Of a DNA stretch of 64,000 nt, positions 34,499 to 43,312 are shown piece by piece (position 1 is the stretch's first letter; every line of letters begins with the position of its first letter). Location of the stretch: the NCBI GenBank assembly GCA_030430495.1, contig JAUIKM010000032.1:1-64000 (forward strand), given 5' to 3'. A model generated the notes under the pieces. That model was not told the origin of the DNA. It worked only from the letters and a program-made list of their open reading frames with translations, and did not search any database. The DNA comes from a bacterium. GTDB lineage: Bacteria; Bacteroidota; Ignavibacteria; Kapaibacteriales; UBA7675. The position numbers and the translations under genes are program-made.

Positions 34499-35116
34499 AT
34501 GAAATACTCAATATTGCTGTGTATCTGCATTCTGTGTTTGACTCACTCAGCGGGAGTTGAATTGAGCGCGGCAGATCCGGCAGCTCCCGTCGAGCTTAAG
34601 CCGATGGAATTCATACATGAAGATGGTTCATCATATATGTCGTTTGATGGCGGGCGAACCTGGTCGGTACTTGATCTGTCCGACAATGTTAACCCCTGGC
34701 CGATTGCAAGCCCTGCGCCGGTATCCGCACCAATTCGGAAACATCTGGATGACGGATCGGTAGTTGCGTCTTTTAATCGCGGCCTGACCTGGCATGTTGT
34801 TACGGAGAATGAGCAGGTCAGCCCGGCAGCAGCACTTATTTCAGTAGTTGAAACTGACAATTCCGGTGTGACGGTGCGACCGAACCCTGCATCAAGCAGA
34901 ATATCAATCGCCTACAGAATTGACAACAAAAGCACGGTAGTCATCCTGATCCGTGACATGTATGGAAGAATAGTCAAACAAATTGAAAAACCAGGTATGC
35001 GACCGGGCCGGCAATACGAAAGTGTGGCGGTAACGGATTTGCGTGCCGGTGTCTACAACGTTCACATACAGACCGACGGCCGGGTTCAAATGGCTCAATT
35101 CGTTGTAGCTCGTTGA
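34499..35116 (+). CDS. small T9SS type A sorting-domain protein
   Basis: A 205-aa protein with a signal peptide (about residues 1-22). Residues 33-110 contain two similar short units: SSYMSFDGGRTWSVLDLSDN and GSVVASFNRGLTWHVVTEN, resembling BNR/Asp-box turns (S-x-[DN]-x-G-x-x-W). Residues about 128-205 are a T9SS type A sorting domain: TVRPNPASSRISIAYRI, VVILIRDMYGRIVKQIEK, LRAGVYNVHIQ and QMAQFVVAR. It should be exported and attached to the cell surface. It lies between the two 16-Cys paralogues and may act with them. Confidence 0.85.
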   Translation: MKYSILLCICILCLTHSAGVELSAADPAAPVELKPMEFIHEDGSSYMSFDGGRTWSVLDLSDNVNPWPIASPAPVSAPIRKHLDDGSVVASFNRGLTWHVVTENEQVSPAAALISVVETDNSGVTVRPNPASSRISIAYRIDNKSTVVILIRDMYGRIVKQIEKPGMRPGRQYESVAVTDLRAGVYNVHIQTDGRVQMAQFVVAR

Positions 35117-35180
35117 TTGTTGTCACAAGTACCCGTCTTGAACACACACTTGAGAATTTAATATTAAGGGAATTATACCA

Positions 35181-35891
35181 ATGAAATACATAGGAAAAAT
35201 GTTTGTTGTCCTTGTTTGCTGTGCAACCTGGGCAACTCTACCGCTTTACAGTCAGTTGCCCGACCCTGGGTGCCCCCCGGCCAGTGAGGAGTGCGACGGT
35301 CCATTAATAGACGTCTATCATTGGATGATAACAATCAATCCGCGTTGTACGTTGGAAGTTAATTATTCCTACCGCGTTTGTAGTGATGGTTCGTTTCAAT
35401 TTTATATCCGGGATATTCTGGCGGTTAACAACTGTGAAGGCATGACCTCTCTTGAGGTGGATGGTCTGTCATTGTCCACTCTCATTGAATATGTGCAACT
35501 GAATATTATGCAGCGCAATCTTGAGGATGCGAGTGATCCCTGGGATGCGCCCAACTGCGAGACAGATCCTGGTCAAACTTCTACGATTGTCCAGTTTTAT
35601 TCTGCCAATTGCTGGGTATGGCAAAAATGTACCTGGGAAATCGAAGCCACTCCACCTGTCTGTGACACTGATCCACAGCCCGACTTCCCTCCTCCAGGTG
35701 GTTTGAGTGTTGACAAATGGTCATGGCACGATTGTGGCCGAACTTGTTGCAAACGCACTTACGAGGTCTGTGTTCGCTCAGGAGAGGTTCAATTTGATGA
35801 TGTCATGGTTGTAAAGAGCATGACACGCGAGAAAATCGGTGACTGCTCCGATCAAAACAGCTTTCAAAAACCTTGTCAGGACGGCTGTTGA
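35181..35891 (+). CDS. secreted 16-cysteine protein, paralogue 2
   Basis: A 236-aa protein with a signal peptide (after PLYSQ). The mature part starts DPGCPPASEEC and keeps all 16 Cys of paralogue 1 in order, with the blocks QFYSANCWVWQKCTWEI, PVCDTDPQP, HDCGRTCCKRTYEVCV, MTREKIGDC and FQKPCQDGC. The spacer between the fifth and sixth Cys is longer (ETDP insertion). Signs of purifying conservation at the Cys-rich C-terminus contrast with a variable N-terminal third, as expected for a binding module fused to a stable scaffold. Function unknown. AAGGGAA precedes the ATG. Confidence 0.8.
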   Translation: MKYIGKMFVVLVCCATWATLPLYSQLPDPGCPPASEECDGPLIDVYHWMITINPRCTLEVNYSYRVCSDGSFQFYIRDILAVNNCEGMTSLEVDGLSLSTLIEYVQLNIMQRNLEDASDPWDAPNCETDPGQTSTIVQFYSANCWVWQKCTWEIEATPPVCDTDPQPDFPPPGGLSVDKWSWHDCGRTCCKRTYEVCVRSGEVQFDDVMVVKSMTREKIGDCSDQNSFQKPCQDGC

Positions 35892-36080
35892 AATCAATGG
35901 TATAACGGAATTATCTGTCGACTCCTTTGCCGGTCGGATCTCGCTTTGTGTATTTCCGGCCGGCTGAATTGCATTAAAAGATTTTACTATATTATCGCGC
36001 AACCAAATTTGTGTATCGTGTTTTAAGTATTGCACCGGATGAATGGCATTGCAAGAAGTTTCACTGGAGTACTAAAAGAC

Positions 36081-38471
36081 ATGCAAAGTACATTGCGACT
36101 CTGTCTATCCATAATAGTTGTTTTTCACTTTAGTCAGGCGAGCTCGGCTGCGCAGAGCGTCAACTGGATTGAACACAACAATTTCGATACCCCGACAACA
36201 TTTGCCCTGAAGGGGACGGACCTGTGGGTTCTGACTTCAGGTGGACTGGTGCAATATGACATTAACAGCGCCGAATCCAGGACGTTTAGTGCCAGCAGTC
36301 TTCACGGACGCCCGCACCAGCCGCTGGTTGTCGGTGCGGATGGGAATCTTTGGATGGCCGCTGCGGAAGGGCAAGTATTGATGTTTGATGGCACAGAATG
36401 GCATGCCCATCAGTTGTCGATCCCAAATAGTCAGGCAAGAGGCGCCATTCAGGCGATTGCCGTTGGCAATAATGGATTGGTCTGGGCCAGTATGAGTGGT
36501 TTCGACGAAAACCTGGGGCGCACAGTCTCGCATCTGTTTCAATATAATGGTACTGAATGGACTTTTTTGAGCGACGATCCAGGCTGGCAGGCAATCGCGG
36601 GTTTGGAAGAGCTGCTAACGGATCCAGCCGGCAACCTGTGGGGCCGCGGGCATGACCCTGTCAATAAAAAACGTGGATTGATTGTTTCACTCAGCACCGC
36701 AAACTTCATTGAGTTTTACACAGTCGAAAATGGTCTGCCTGTGGCGGATGATGACTCGCGTATAATGGATATCGACCTGAGCGAGGATGGTAAAGTGTGG
36801 TGCGCCGGCCGTGGCGGGATTGCCCAATTTGCCAACGGACAATGGATTCGAACTCCGCGCGAGTTTGACCGAAGTAAACCTGGTCTACATCTATCGCCCA
36901 TTAACGTCCAGGCACAGCTGCAAGAAAAACTCTGGGTCCACAACTTTTTGGAAGTAAGCCACTTCGATGGCCAACAATGGATACTCTTTGACGAAATCCC
37001 GGGCCTTGCCAGCCCTGCGAGCATTCTGCAGTTGATCCCCATGAACGATGGAGGTGCTCTTTTAGCCACAACCGTTGGACTGTTCCGCTTCGATGGCGCG
37101 TGGAGACGCCTGGGCGCTGAGGACGGAATTCCGGAAGGGATTGTTAAAAAAGTCCAGTCGGCGAGTGATGGAGCACTATATGCTATAATTGATGACATTA
37201 CTTATCGAATCGATCCGAGTACAAATCAGGCATATCTGGTTGATAATACGCCGCACAGTGGTGCAATAAATGATGTGGCCTTCGACGCCAATGGAGACCT
37301 GTGGGTTGCATATGCCTGTAATATTAACAAAGCCCGTTATGGCATTGAGTGTGGCATTGGACGTTTTGACGGTGAATCCTGGCAACTCTTTGGGCAAGAG
37401 CAAGGAGTATCGGTCTCTGAAGTCCATTCGATTGCCGGAGCTGCGAATGGATCGGTGTGGTTTACCACAAAAGGCGGACTGGTGAGGTTTCACGAGAATG
37501 CATGGGACCAAATTACACCTGGTACCCCGCAAGATGAAGACCTGTTGTTTGAAGCCGTCACGATCGACGTAGAAGGTCATGTCTGGGCATCGTATTCGAT
37601 TCAAAGTGAATTTGAGTTTGGTGTCTACAAATATGATGGGAATACCTGGGAGCACTATGGCAGTGAAGAAGGGATCGAGTCACGAGTCATACGTATTTAT
37701 CAAGCTCCCGATGGTCAGATGTGGGCAGTGGCCGAGCAGTACATCGATTTTGAGGAAGGCGTGTTTCGCGGCGGTTTGTTACGTCTGTCAGGTAATCGCT
37801 GGGAAACATTCGATCTGGGCGGTGCCGATGCACTTTCCGACAAACAAAAATACCCTGGAGACCTGGTCTTTGATTCCGACATGAATCCGATTGTACAGGT
37901 TAACCGCAATCTGCTGCGTTTTGATCGTTCCGGCGGCTGGGAACTGCTGAAAACTACAGACGGCGAAGTAATTGAAGATGTTAGTCGCCTGATCCAACAA
38001 TCTACGGGTACAATCTGGATGGCCGGAAAATTTGGTTTGGCACAGTTCGAATCCGGTACGTTAACACCATATGCACCCGATATTCCTGTGGCGCCTGCGA
38101 CCATCGCTATCGACGAAAAAGCTGGAGATATCTGGATTAGCTCAAATACAAGTTTGTTTCAAGCTGACGGCATTTTGAACATAACTGGTGTAAACGAGGA
38201 TGTATCCAGGTTGAGTATAAACGACTCGAAGCTTTACCCTCAACCATTAAACAAGCGGATTCTGCGCGTATCATTTGCACACTGTACAGCTGGAAGTGTT
38301 CGGTTTGACATTGTTGACGCTCAGGGTAAAACCGTACGCAGTAACCTTCCGTCGCAGCGCGATTCGGATACGGTTTTCACACTGGATCTCAATGGTGTAT
38401 CCCCTGGTTTCTACTTCCTGAAAATTACTTGCGCGGAATCAATAAACATAAAGAAACTGCTGGTGCATTAA
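36081..38471 (+). CDS. beta-propeller (two-component-regulator-propeller-like) protein with T9SS sorting domain
   Basis: A 796-aa secreted protein. It has a signal peptide (about 1-27), then many propeller repeats of the form [L/V]W[V/M/A]xxxxGLxxFDGxxWxxx (for example LWVLTSGGLVQYD, LWMAAAEGQVLMFDGTEW, VWFTTKGGLVRFHENAW), as in the sensor domains of hybrid two-component systems but without any kinase. The C-terminal 80 residues form a T9SS type A sorting domain (YPQPLNKRILRVSF, VRFDIVDAQGKTVRS, VSPGFYFLKITC, IKKLLVH). It is expected to be displayed on the cell surface as a large interaction platform. In-frame ATGs at 36030 and 36039 are alternatives, but 36081 begins the signal peptide. It is the last gene of the island. 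Confidence 0.88.
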   Translation: MQSTLRLCLSIIVVFHFSQASSAAQSVNWIEHNNFDTPTTFALKGTDLWVLTSGGLVQYDINSAESRTFSASSLHGRPHQPLVVGADGNLWMAAAEGQVLMFDGTEWHAHQLSIPNSQARGAIQAIAVGNNGLVWASMSGFDENLGRTVSHLFQYNGTEWTFLSDDPGWQAIAGLEELLTDPAGNLWGRGHDPVNKKRGLIVSLSTANFIEFYTVENGLPVADDDSRIMDIDLSEDGKVWCAGRGGIAQFANGQWIRTPREFDRSKPGLHLSPINVQAQLQEKLWVHNFLEVSHFDGQQWILFDEIPGLASPASILQLIPMNDGGALLATTVGLFRFDGAWRRLGAEDGIPEGIVKKVQSASDGALYAIIDDITYRIDPSTNQAYLVDNTPHSGAINDVAFDANGDLWVAYACNINKARYGIECGIGRFDGESWQLFGQEQGVSVSEVHSIAGAANGSVWFTTKGGLVRFHENAWDQITPGTPQDEDLLFEAVTIDVEGHVWASYSIQSEFEFGVYKYDGNTWEHYGSEEGIESRVIRIYQAPDGQMWAVAEQYIDFEEGVFRGGLLRLSGNRWETFDLGGADALSDKQKYPGDLVFDSDMNPIVQVNRNLLRFDRSGGWELLKTTDGEVIEDVSRLIQQSTGTIWMAGKFGLAQFESGTLTPYAPDIPVAPATIAIDEKAGDIWISSNTSLFQADGILNITGVNEDVSRLSINDSKLYPQPLNKRILRVSFAHCTAGSVRFDIVDAQGKTVRSNLPSQRDSDTVFTLDLNGVSPGFYFLKITCAESINIKKLLVH

Positions 38472-38820
38472 ACCCAGGCTGGATGCCGAACCTGTCTCCG
38501 CTGCCAAAGCGCTGACAAAACACAGCTCTTTGTGCGCATCGACTCTATTCATTTTGCAGATCCAGGCTGGATTCATTCAAACGTGATAAAGAACCCCAAC
38601 AAATGCAGGGAAGAATTGGTTCAGGCTCAAGCGTGCACCCACAAAATGGGGCGTGGGGATGGTCCGGCCGTGTGCAGGGGAACATGAGTTAAAACAATAC
38701 GACCCTGCCGCCGCATGCGCGAGGTGATGGAGTATTTTGAGGGCGGCTGAGCGCTGCGCCCTGCTCCGCATGGCTGGCTTTTTCTTTTTGTTAATCACCG
38801 GGCTTGGAGTGTTAAATTGT
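38472..38820. other. island right end and terminator region
   Basis: 349 bases containing the right 40-bp repeat and, just after it, the short stem AGGGCG / CGCCCT (38740-38762) with T-runs at 38779-38788. This probably is the original terminator of the LytTR gene, displaced from it by the island. A minus-strand open frame across the region is the reverse of the repeated LytTR end and is not supported as a gene. Confidence 0.45.
38707..38746. repeat. 40-bp direct repeat, right copy (att-like)
   Basis: Identical to 32324-32363 in the LytTR gene. The copy is followed by a codon change that still yields Gly then stop, as if it were the original end of the regulator gene. Confidence 0.9.
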
Positions 38821-39525
38821 TTAACCGGCCTCAAGTCCCGCAGTGAAAGATTTCAGGACGGCGACAAACTCCTCCGTCGCGTCGCCCAGCACCTCGTGTC
38901 CCGCCGTTTGCAGCGTCTGAACTCTGAAGTTCGGCGTGAAGTGTTTGTAAAAAGCTTCCATGTCGTCGGTTAACATTGCGCCTTCCTGTGCGCCGCGCAG
39001 CAGGAGGACGGGCGTGTTTAACTTGCCCAGTTCGTCGCGGAAGATTGTCTCGTCGGCTTCGCGCGCCATGGCTTTGAGAGTGTCGGGATCGTGGGACGAA
39101 TCATTCGCCAGCACGCGTTCGACCCAGTCGTCGTTGAGCGCCGGATAAAAGGGCGGATAGTCGGCCAGTACGACTCCGCGCGTTTTGCCCGCGTTGTTGA
39201 GAGCCGCGCCGACGGCAAATGGCACGCCGGCGGAATGGGCAAAGAGCACAAATTCACCCAGCCCCAGGTGATCGATCACGGTCTGCACGTCCGACAGTTG
39301 TTCGCGGAAGGAATAACCGCTCACCGGCGCATCGGACTTGCCGCGGCCGCGCAGGCTGAGGCAGAACACGGGCCGCTGCGTTTTGCCGTCGAGCGCTTCG
39401 GCGTAGTCCTCGGCGCGGCCCAGCATGCCTGGAATAATGAGAACGGGAAGACCTTTTGCCTCCGCGTTCAACGCGATGTAGTGCACGGCAATCTCACCGT
39501 TCTGAGCGAATGATTGAGTCTGCAT
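38821..39525 (-). CDS. alpha/beta-hydrolase
   Basis: A 234-aa protein with an alpha/beta-hydrolase core: the oxyanion region VLIIPGMLG, LSLRGRGKSD, the nucleophile elbow AHSAGV (Ser in place of the usual GxSxG with Ala first), and late Asp and His candidates (LLLRGAQEGAM and QTAGHEVLGD). The lid region is short. Substrate unknown. The ATG at 39525 is preceded by GGGAG. It is convergent with the island and with the propeller gene. Confidence 0.85.
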   Translation of the reverse strand: MQTQSFAQNGEIAVHYIALNAEAKGLPVLIIPGMLGRAEDYAEALDGKTQRPVFCLSLRGRGKSDAPVSGYSFREQLSDVQTVIDHLGLGEFVLFAHSAGVPFAVGAALNNAGKTRGVVLADYPPFYPALNDDWVERVLANDSSHDPDTLKAMAREADETIFRDELGKLNTPVLLLRGAQEGAMLTDDMEAFYKHFTPNFRVQTLQTAGHEVLGDATEEFVAVLKSFTAGLEAG

Positions 39526-39705
39526 GTTGGGGGGCTCCCGGAATGTGAGTTTTGAGTTGGGGGGCGGAGCGTGGGTGTTACGGTGAGGAGTCTGGGAGGT
39601 TGCAGACATGTACACAACTACATGCTCCAAACCCCATGACCAACAAAAAAAATCCCGCAAAGCTATGCCGCAGGCATAAAGCGCGCCTCCCAATCCACAC
39701 CCTTA

Positions 39706-39722
39706 TTGCAAATCATTTGCAA
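39706..39722. promoter_or_regulatory. palindromic Fur-family box upstream of the Fur/MerC operon
   Basis: TTGCAAATCATTTGCAA: the core TGCAAAT-C-ATTTGCA is a perfect 7-1-7 palindrome, the layout recognised by Fur, Zur and Mur dimers. It lies about 54 bases before the start of the Fur-family gene, so autoregulation is likely. Confidence 0.6.
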
Positions 39723-39775
39723 GTGAAATCCAATCGCGCTAAGTTTGTATCGTCAAATCCGGTTCGGAGAAATCA

Positions 39776-40204
39776 ATGGCGATCTACGACGACATATTGG
39801 CCAAAGTACGCGAGCAACTGCCGCGGATGACGCATGCGCGCAAATGTGTGCTGCGGTGCCTCTGCGAAAGTGAGCAGCCGCTGGCCGCCAACGACATGCA
39901 GGTCATGCTGGCCGATGCCGACGTCGACGCCGCCACGATTTACCGCAACCTGGAAACGCTCTGCCAGATTGGAGTGGTGCACAAAGTCGAGATGAGTGCG
40001 CGCGGGGCGCTGTTTGCGCTGGCCGATAACGATCACTCACATTCGATCAAGTGCACCGAATGCAATTGCCGCGTGGATATAGGCGATTGTTTTATGGCCG
40101 AAGTCGAAGCGTTAATTCAACAACGCACCGGTTTCGACTCCGTTCGTCACCTTGTTAACTTCACAGGAGTGTGCCCGCAATGTCGGCAACCCCAACAGCA
40201 ATAA
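39776..40204 (+). CDS. Fur-family metalloregulator (probable Zur)
   Basis: A 142-aa protein with a winged-helix domain (RKCVLRCLCESEQPLAAND, DAATIYRNLETLCQIGVVHKV) and a dimer domain with the metal-binding residues HSHSIKCTECNCRVD (Cys93, Cys96) and CPQC (Cys133, Cys136). The structural Zn site is therefore intact. Its gene overlaps a His-rich MerC-domain protein, which points to zinc rather than iron sensing. GGAGA lies before the ATG. A 7-1-7 palindrome lies upstream. Confidence 0.9.
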   Translation: MAIYDDILAKVREQLPRMTHARKCVLRCLCESEQPLAANDMQVMLADADVDAATIYRNLETLCQIGVVHKVEMSARGALFALADNDHSHSIKCTECNCRVDIGDCFMAEVEALIQQRTGFDSVRHLVNFTGVCPQCRQPQQQ

Positions 40205-40710
40205 ATAAACGCGATCGCCTCGGTTGGTTGGATCGCTTCGGCATGATCGCATCGATGATCTGCGCCGTGCATTGCGTCGCCGTCGGTTTAATCGCCGGTG
40301 CGCTGCCGCTGGTGGGCCTGGCCGTGACGCTTAACTGGATCTGGGAAATTGCCTTCCTGGCCAGCGCGATTATCCTGGGCGGCTATACGATCTGGCGCAG
40401 CTTTTTAATCCACCGCAAAGTGCTGCCTCTGTTAATGGCGGGCTCCGGCATCCTGCTGCTGGGCGTAAGCAAACTCGGGCACCTGGTGGCGCACGGCCAC
40501 ATGCACCACCACGACCACATGCATCTGCACTGGAACGAAACCGCAATGTCCGTCCTCGGCGGTCTGCTGATAGCCGCGGCCCACCTGGTTAACATGCGCT
40601 ACCGCAGCGCCTGTAAACACCCCGGACACAAACACGCCGCGGAATCAAACGCTGCGTCCCCCCTCCCCGCCGAAGCCGTCGGCAGCGAACAGGGCGTCGA
40701 TATTGTTTAA
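40180..40710 (+). CDS. MerC-domain membrane protein (probable metal transport)
   Basis: A 176-aa protein overlapping the regulator by 25 bases. It has four transmembrane helices; the first contains the metal-binding motif MICAVHCVAVG typical of MerC. A His-rich loop HGHMHHHDHMHLH lies between helices 3 and 4, and a further HPGHKH lies near the C-terminus. MerC proteins were described for mercury, but this Fur-linked, His-rich form is widespread in Bacteroidota and is more likely involved in zinc handling (inference). AGGAG at 40164-40168 favours the ATG at 40180 over the GTG at 40171. Confidence 0.85.
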   Translation: MSATPTAINKRDRLGWLDRFGMIASMICAVHCVAVGLIAGALPLVGLAVTLNWIWEIAFLASAIILGGYTIWRSFLIHRKVLPLLMAGSGILLLGVSKLGHLVAHGHMHHHDHMHLHWNETAMSVLGGLLIAAAHLVNMRYRSACKHPGHKHAAESNAASPLPAEAVGSEQGVDIV

Positions 40711-40824
40711 TCGGTGACCGGGCTTTAACGCCGCGGAAACAATAAAACCGCGGCACGCGACGACTGATGAGAGGCAGCCCCTGAACGGAGTTGCGCGATC
40801 ATTTACAATCAGTGAGGTGTCGCC

Positions 40825-41391
40825 GTGCTCAGTCCCGACTTTGCCATATCCGAAATGCGCACGTTTCTGGCCGAACGCTACCCGTCCGTTTCTTTTGACC
40901 TCACTCTAAGCTGCAAACTCAACGAGATTTCGATCAACGTGCGCTGGTGGAACGGCCCGACCGAATTTGACGTTGATAAACTTCTCGATCATTTCCGCAG
41001 CGTTAAACGCTCATGGCGTACCGACGAAACAGGCCGGCCGGCCGCCCACGACGTTCTGGAGGAAAGCCTCCTGGTCAACGCGCAGGGCAAGCTGGAAATG
41101 CGCCTCTACACGCCGATGCAGATCAACTGCGAGCGCCTGTTTACACGCGAGGCGCTGGAGCGCGCCGCGCGCGAAGTGGCACAGAGCCTGCACCTGCAAA
41201 AGCCCGAAGTCATCGATACAATCGCCGAAGTGCTGCTGGACAACGGCATCGATATCGACGGCAGCCCGGCGGAATGCCGCAGCTCGCTCGGCAAGTACTT
41301 CGACATCGACGACCACGGCCTGTGCCACGAGGGAATTCCGCTGCGCGAGATGATCATGGACCGTTTGCGTCGTCGTCGTTTTTCGCATTAA
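40825..41391 (+). CDS. hypothetical protein with LPD29-like N-terminal domain
   Basis: A 188-aa protein with a GTG start preceded by GAGGTG. The N-terminal half (LAERYPSVSFDLTLSC, ISINVRWWNGPTEFDVDKLLDHFRSV) resembles the LPD29 domain of large polyvalent phage and plasmid proteins. The C-terminal half is helical and contains LLDNGIDIDGSPAE. No catalytic motif is visible. The resemblance is weak and the function unknown. It is monocistronic. Confidence 0.6.
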   Translation: MLSPDFAISEMRTFLAERYPSVSFDLTLSCKLNEISINVRWWNGPTEFDVDKLLDHFRSVKRSWRTDETGRPAAHDVLEESLLVNAQGKLEMRLYTPMQINCERLFTREALERAAREVAQSLHLQKPEVIDTIAEVLLDNGIDIDGSPAECRSSLGKYFDIDDHGLCHEGIPLREMIMDRLRRRRFSH

Positions 41392-41502
41392 ATTGGGCGA
41401 ATAGTCGGCGGCGCAGGCGTCGCTCCACCCTCCCGCTGTCCGCCTGTACGGGCGGATGGGGAGTTCGACCTTTTACAACAACGCAAGATCGGTAGCCTTT
41501 TC

Positions 41503-42480
41503 ATGTTAACACACTTTGCCTATCCGTGTTTAAGTTCGTTTTGCCGAGTACAATCGATTGTCATTCTGTTTGTCGGCGTGCTCGTTTTAACCGCCTGTTC
41601 GTCGGAGCCGGAAACTCACGACAACGGCGCCGATAAATCAACGGCGCTTCCCGCGGAAGAGATGACCATTACGCCGGTGGCCGAGCAGGCGCGCAAGAGC
41701 CCGTCGCTTGTGGCGGAACGCGTAGCGGAGGCGCGCAAACGGCTGCAACAAAGCGAAGCCGGCCAGATTATGTGGGAGGCGATTCAGGCGCATGGCGGCC
41801 TCGACACCTGGTTTGCCAACGGCCCCCTCTCCTTTCGATTTGCCTATCACAGTTTAACATCGGACCGCGTGCGCGACACCTGGCAGGACATCGACCAGTG
41901 GTCCTCGCGCGCCGTCCATCGCCTGGCGGACAAACCGGATATTTCTTTTGGCTGGGACGGCCGGCAGGCCTGGATTAAACCGGCGGGAGCGGACATCGAC
42001 CTCAACGCGCGTTTCTGGGCGCTGACGCCCTACTATTTTATTGGCGTGCCCTTTGTGCTGGCAGACCCCGGTGTTAAACTCGAGCTTGATTCACAGATTG
42101 AATTTGAAGGCAGCGTCTACAACCAGGTGCGCGCGACCTTCGGCGAGGGCGTCGGCGATGCGCCCGACGATTACTACATCGTGCTGATAAACCCCATGAC
42201 GCAGCGCGTCGGCGGTGTGCGCTACATCGTGACGTATCCCGGCTTTTTCCCCGACGGCGGCCACTCGGAGGAAAAGTTAATGGCGTATGACGGCGTAAAA
42301 GAAGTCGACGGTTTGCGATTCATGGACTCGCTGCGTTCGTTTAAAATGAACAAGGACGGCAGCGTCGGCGAGCAGGTCACCAAAAGCACGTTCAGCGACG
42401 TGAAGTTCCTGCCCAATATTCCCTCGGCGCACTTCGACACACCCGCCGACGCGCAGGTTCTCGAAGGATACGGCACGTGA
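41503..42480 (+). CDS. DUF6503-like lipoprotein
   Basis: A 325-aa protein with a long lipoprotein signal peptide ending in the lipobox LTAC. The mature part (EAIQAHGGLDTWFANGPLSFRFAYH, ISFGWDGRQAWI, FWALTPYYFIGVPFVLADPGVKL, YYIVLINPMTQRVGGVRYIVTYP) follows the DUF6503 / LolA-like fold seen in outer-membrane lipoprotein carriers. Role unknown. A terminator follows at about 42541. Confidence 0.8.
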   Translation: MLTHFAYPCLSSFCRVQSIVILFVGVLVLTACSSEPETHDNGADKSTALPAEEMTITPVAEQARKSPSLVAERVAEARKRLQQSEAGQIMWEAIQAHGGLDTWFANGPLSFRFAYHSLTSDRVRDTWQDIDQWSSRAVHRLADKPDISFGWDGRQAWIKPAGADIDLNARFWALTPYYFIGVPFVLADPGVKLELDSQIEFEGSVYNQVRATFGEGVGDAPDDYYIVLINPMTQRVGGVRYIVTYPGFFPDGGHSEEKLMAYDGVKEVDGLRFMDSLRSFKMNKDGSVGEQVTKSTFSDVKFLPNIPSAHFDTPADAQVLEGYGT

Positions 42481-42540
42481 CGGTTATGTGTTGTTTGTTT
42501 AAGGTCAGGACGAAGCATCTGTTTCGGTCGGTTTGAAATT

Positions 42541-42575
42541 GGGCGCTGTAGCTTTGCTGGGCGCCCTTTTCATTT
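42541..42575 (+). terminator. Rho-independent terminator after the DUF6503-like gene
   Basis: GGGCGC (42541-42546) pairs with GCGCCC (42561-42566), with a 14-base loop, followed by a T-rich run ttttcatttt. Confidence 0.7.
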
Positions 42576-42754
42576 TGTTTGTCAGCGGGATGGAAGGCGG
42601 GAGTTGTTTAACAGGCTGTGAATCTTGCAGTGTCATATCCTGCGGCCGGTTATGCAGTGCAACACCCGGAGGTAAACAGAGCGGCGCGCCGCCTATCGCA
42701 ATACGCGGCTCGCCGTCAAAAGAAAGATTTCAAGAGAGTCTGCCGGGGCGGACG

Positions 42755-43096
42755 TTAATACACCACCCAGTCCTGTCCACCCAGATAACACAGGCGCGAG
42801 GGGCAGGTTGTCGACAGCGGAATACATGCCGCACCGTAGGGCGCGACGTACCAGATGCCGTTTATCTTAATCCGCGCGACTGTTTCGGCATTCGTCAGCA
42901 GTTTAACCGTATAGGTGCCGCCGACCGAAATGGACAGTTCGGGATAGAGCGTGCCGTTGTTCGAAGCAACCTGGATGCGAACCTCGCACGGCGCGCCATT
43001 GCGAACATTGGCCAGGTTCGAAGCTTCGGCAAGCTGCGTCATACCAAACATGAATGCAATCAGCAGAACAGGCAGAATCAAACGAATTCGAGGCAT
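42755..43096 (-). CDS. small secreted 113-aa protein, paralogue 1
   Basis: A 113-aa protein with a signal peptide (cleavage after LAEA) and a mature part of about 85 residues with four Cys (PCEV, ACIP, TCPS, LCYL). It reads LYPELSISVGGTYTVKLLTN and KINGIWYVAPYG and ends CYLGGQDWVVY. GGAG lies 8 bases before the ATG. It is paralogous to the gene at 43313. The family is not recognised; size, secretion and tandem duplication fit a secreted toxin-like or structural small protein (inference). Confidence 0.75.
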   Translation of the reverse strand: MPRIRLILPVLLIAFMFGMTQLAEASNLANVRNGAPCEVRIQVASNNGTLYPELSISVGGTYTVKLLTNAETVARIKINGIWYVAPYGAACIPLSTTCPSRLCYLGGQDWVVY

Positions 43097-43312
43097 AACA
43101 TTACTCCAGTTGAAATGTGGTAAGTACAAGTCGATCGTGCGGACCGAGTGAGAACAAAAGCGGCAGTGGAGTTTGATGCATCGACGCCGCACAGGACAGA
43201 GTCCGGCGTCGATTGGCATCAGTTTTGACGACCGCGGCGCGGCCGCCTGATTCAGATGTACCGTCAGGTACATGCGGGGGGCATCTACGCGACAGTGGGG
43301 ATCTTGAAAGCG

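Larger units (their letters stand above)
32364..38746. mobile_element. putative genomic island integrated at the 3' end of the LytTR gene
   Basis: The interval is bracketed by a 40-bp perfect direct repeat made from the 3' end of the response-regulator gene, a pattern typical of site-specific integration that restores the target gene. The interior is more AT-rich than both flanks and uses different codons. It carries a small Cys-containing ORF, DUF1573, two 16-Cys secreted proteins and two T9SS proteins. No integrase, transposase or relaxase is seen inside, so it would have to be mobilised in trans, be a remnant, or have arisen by homologous duplication. Confidence 0.55.

Noticed and set aside
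38577..38834. A small minus-strand gene at the island end
   Set aside because: Part of its sequence is just the reverse of the duplicated LytTR end; no start signal or domain.
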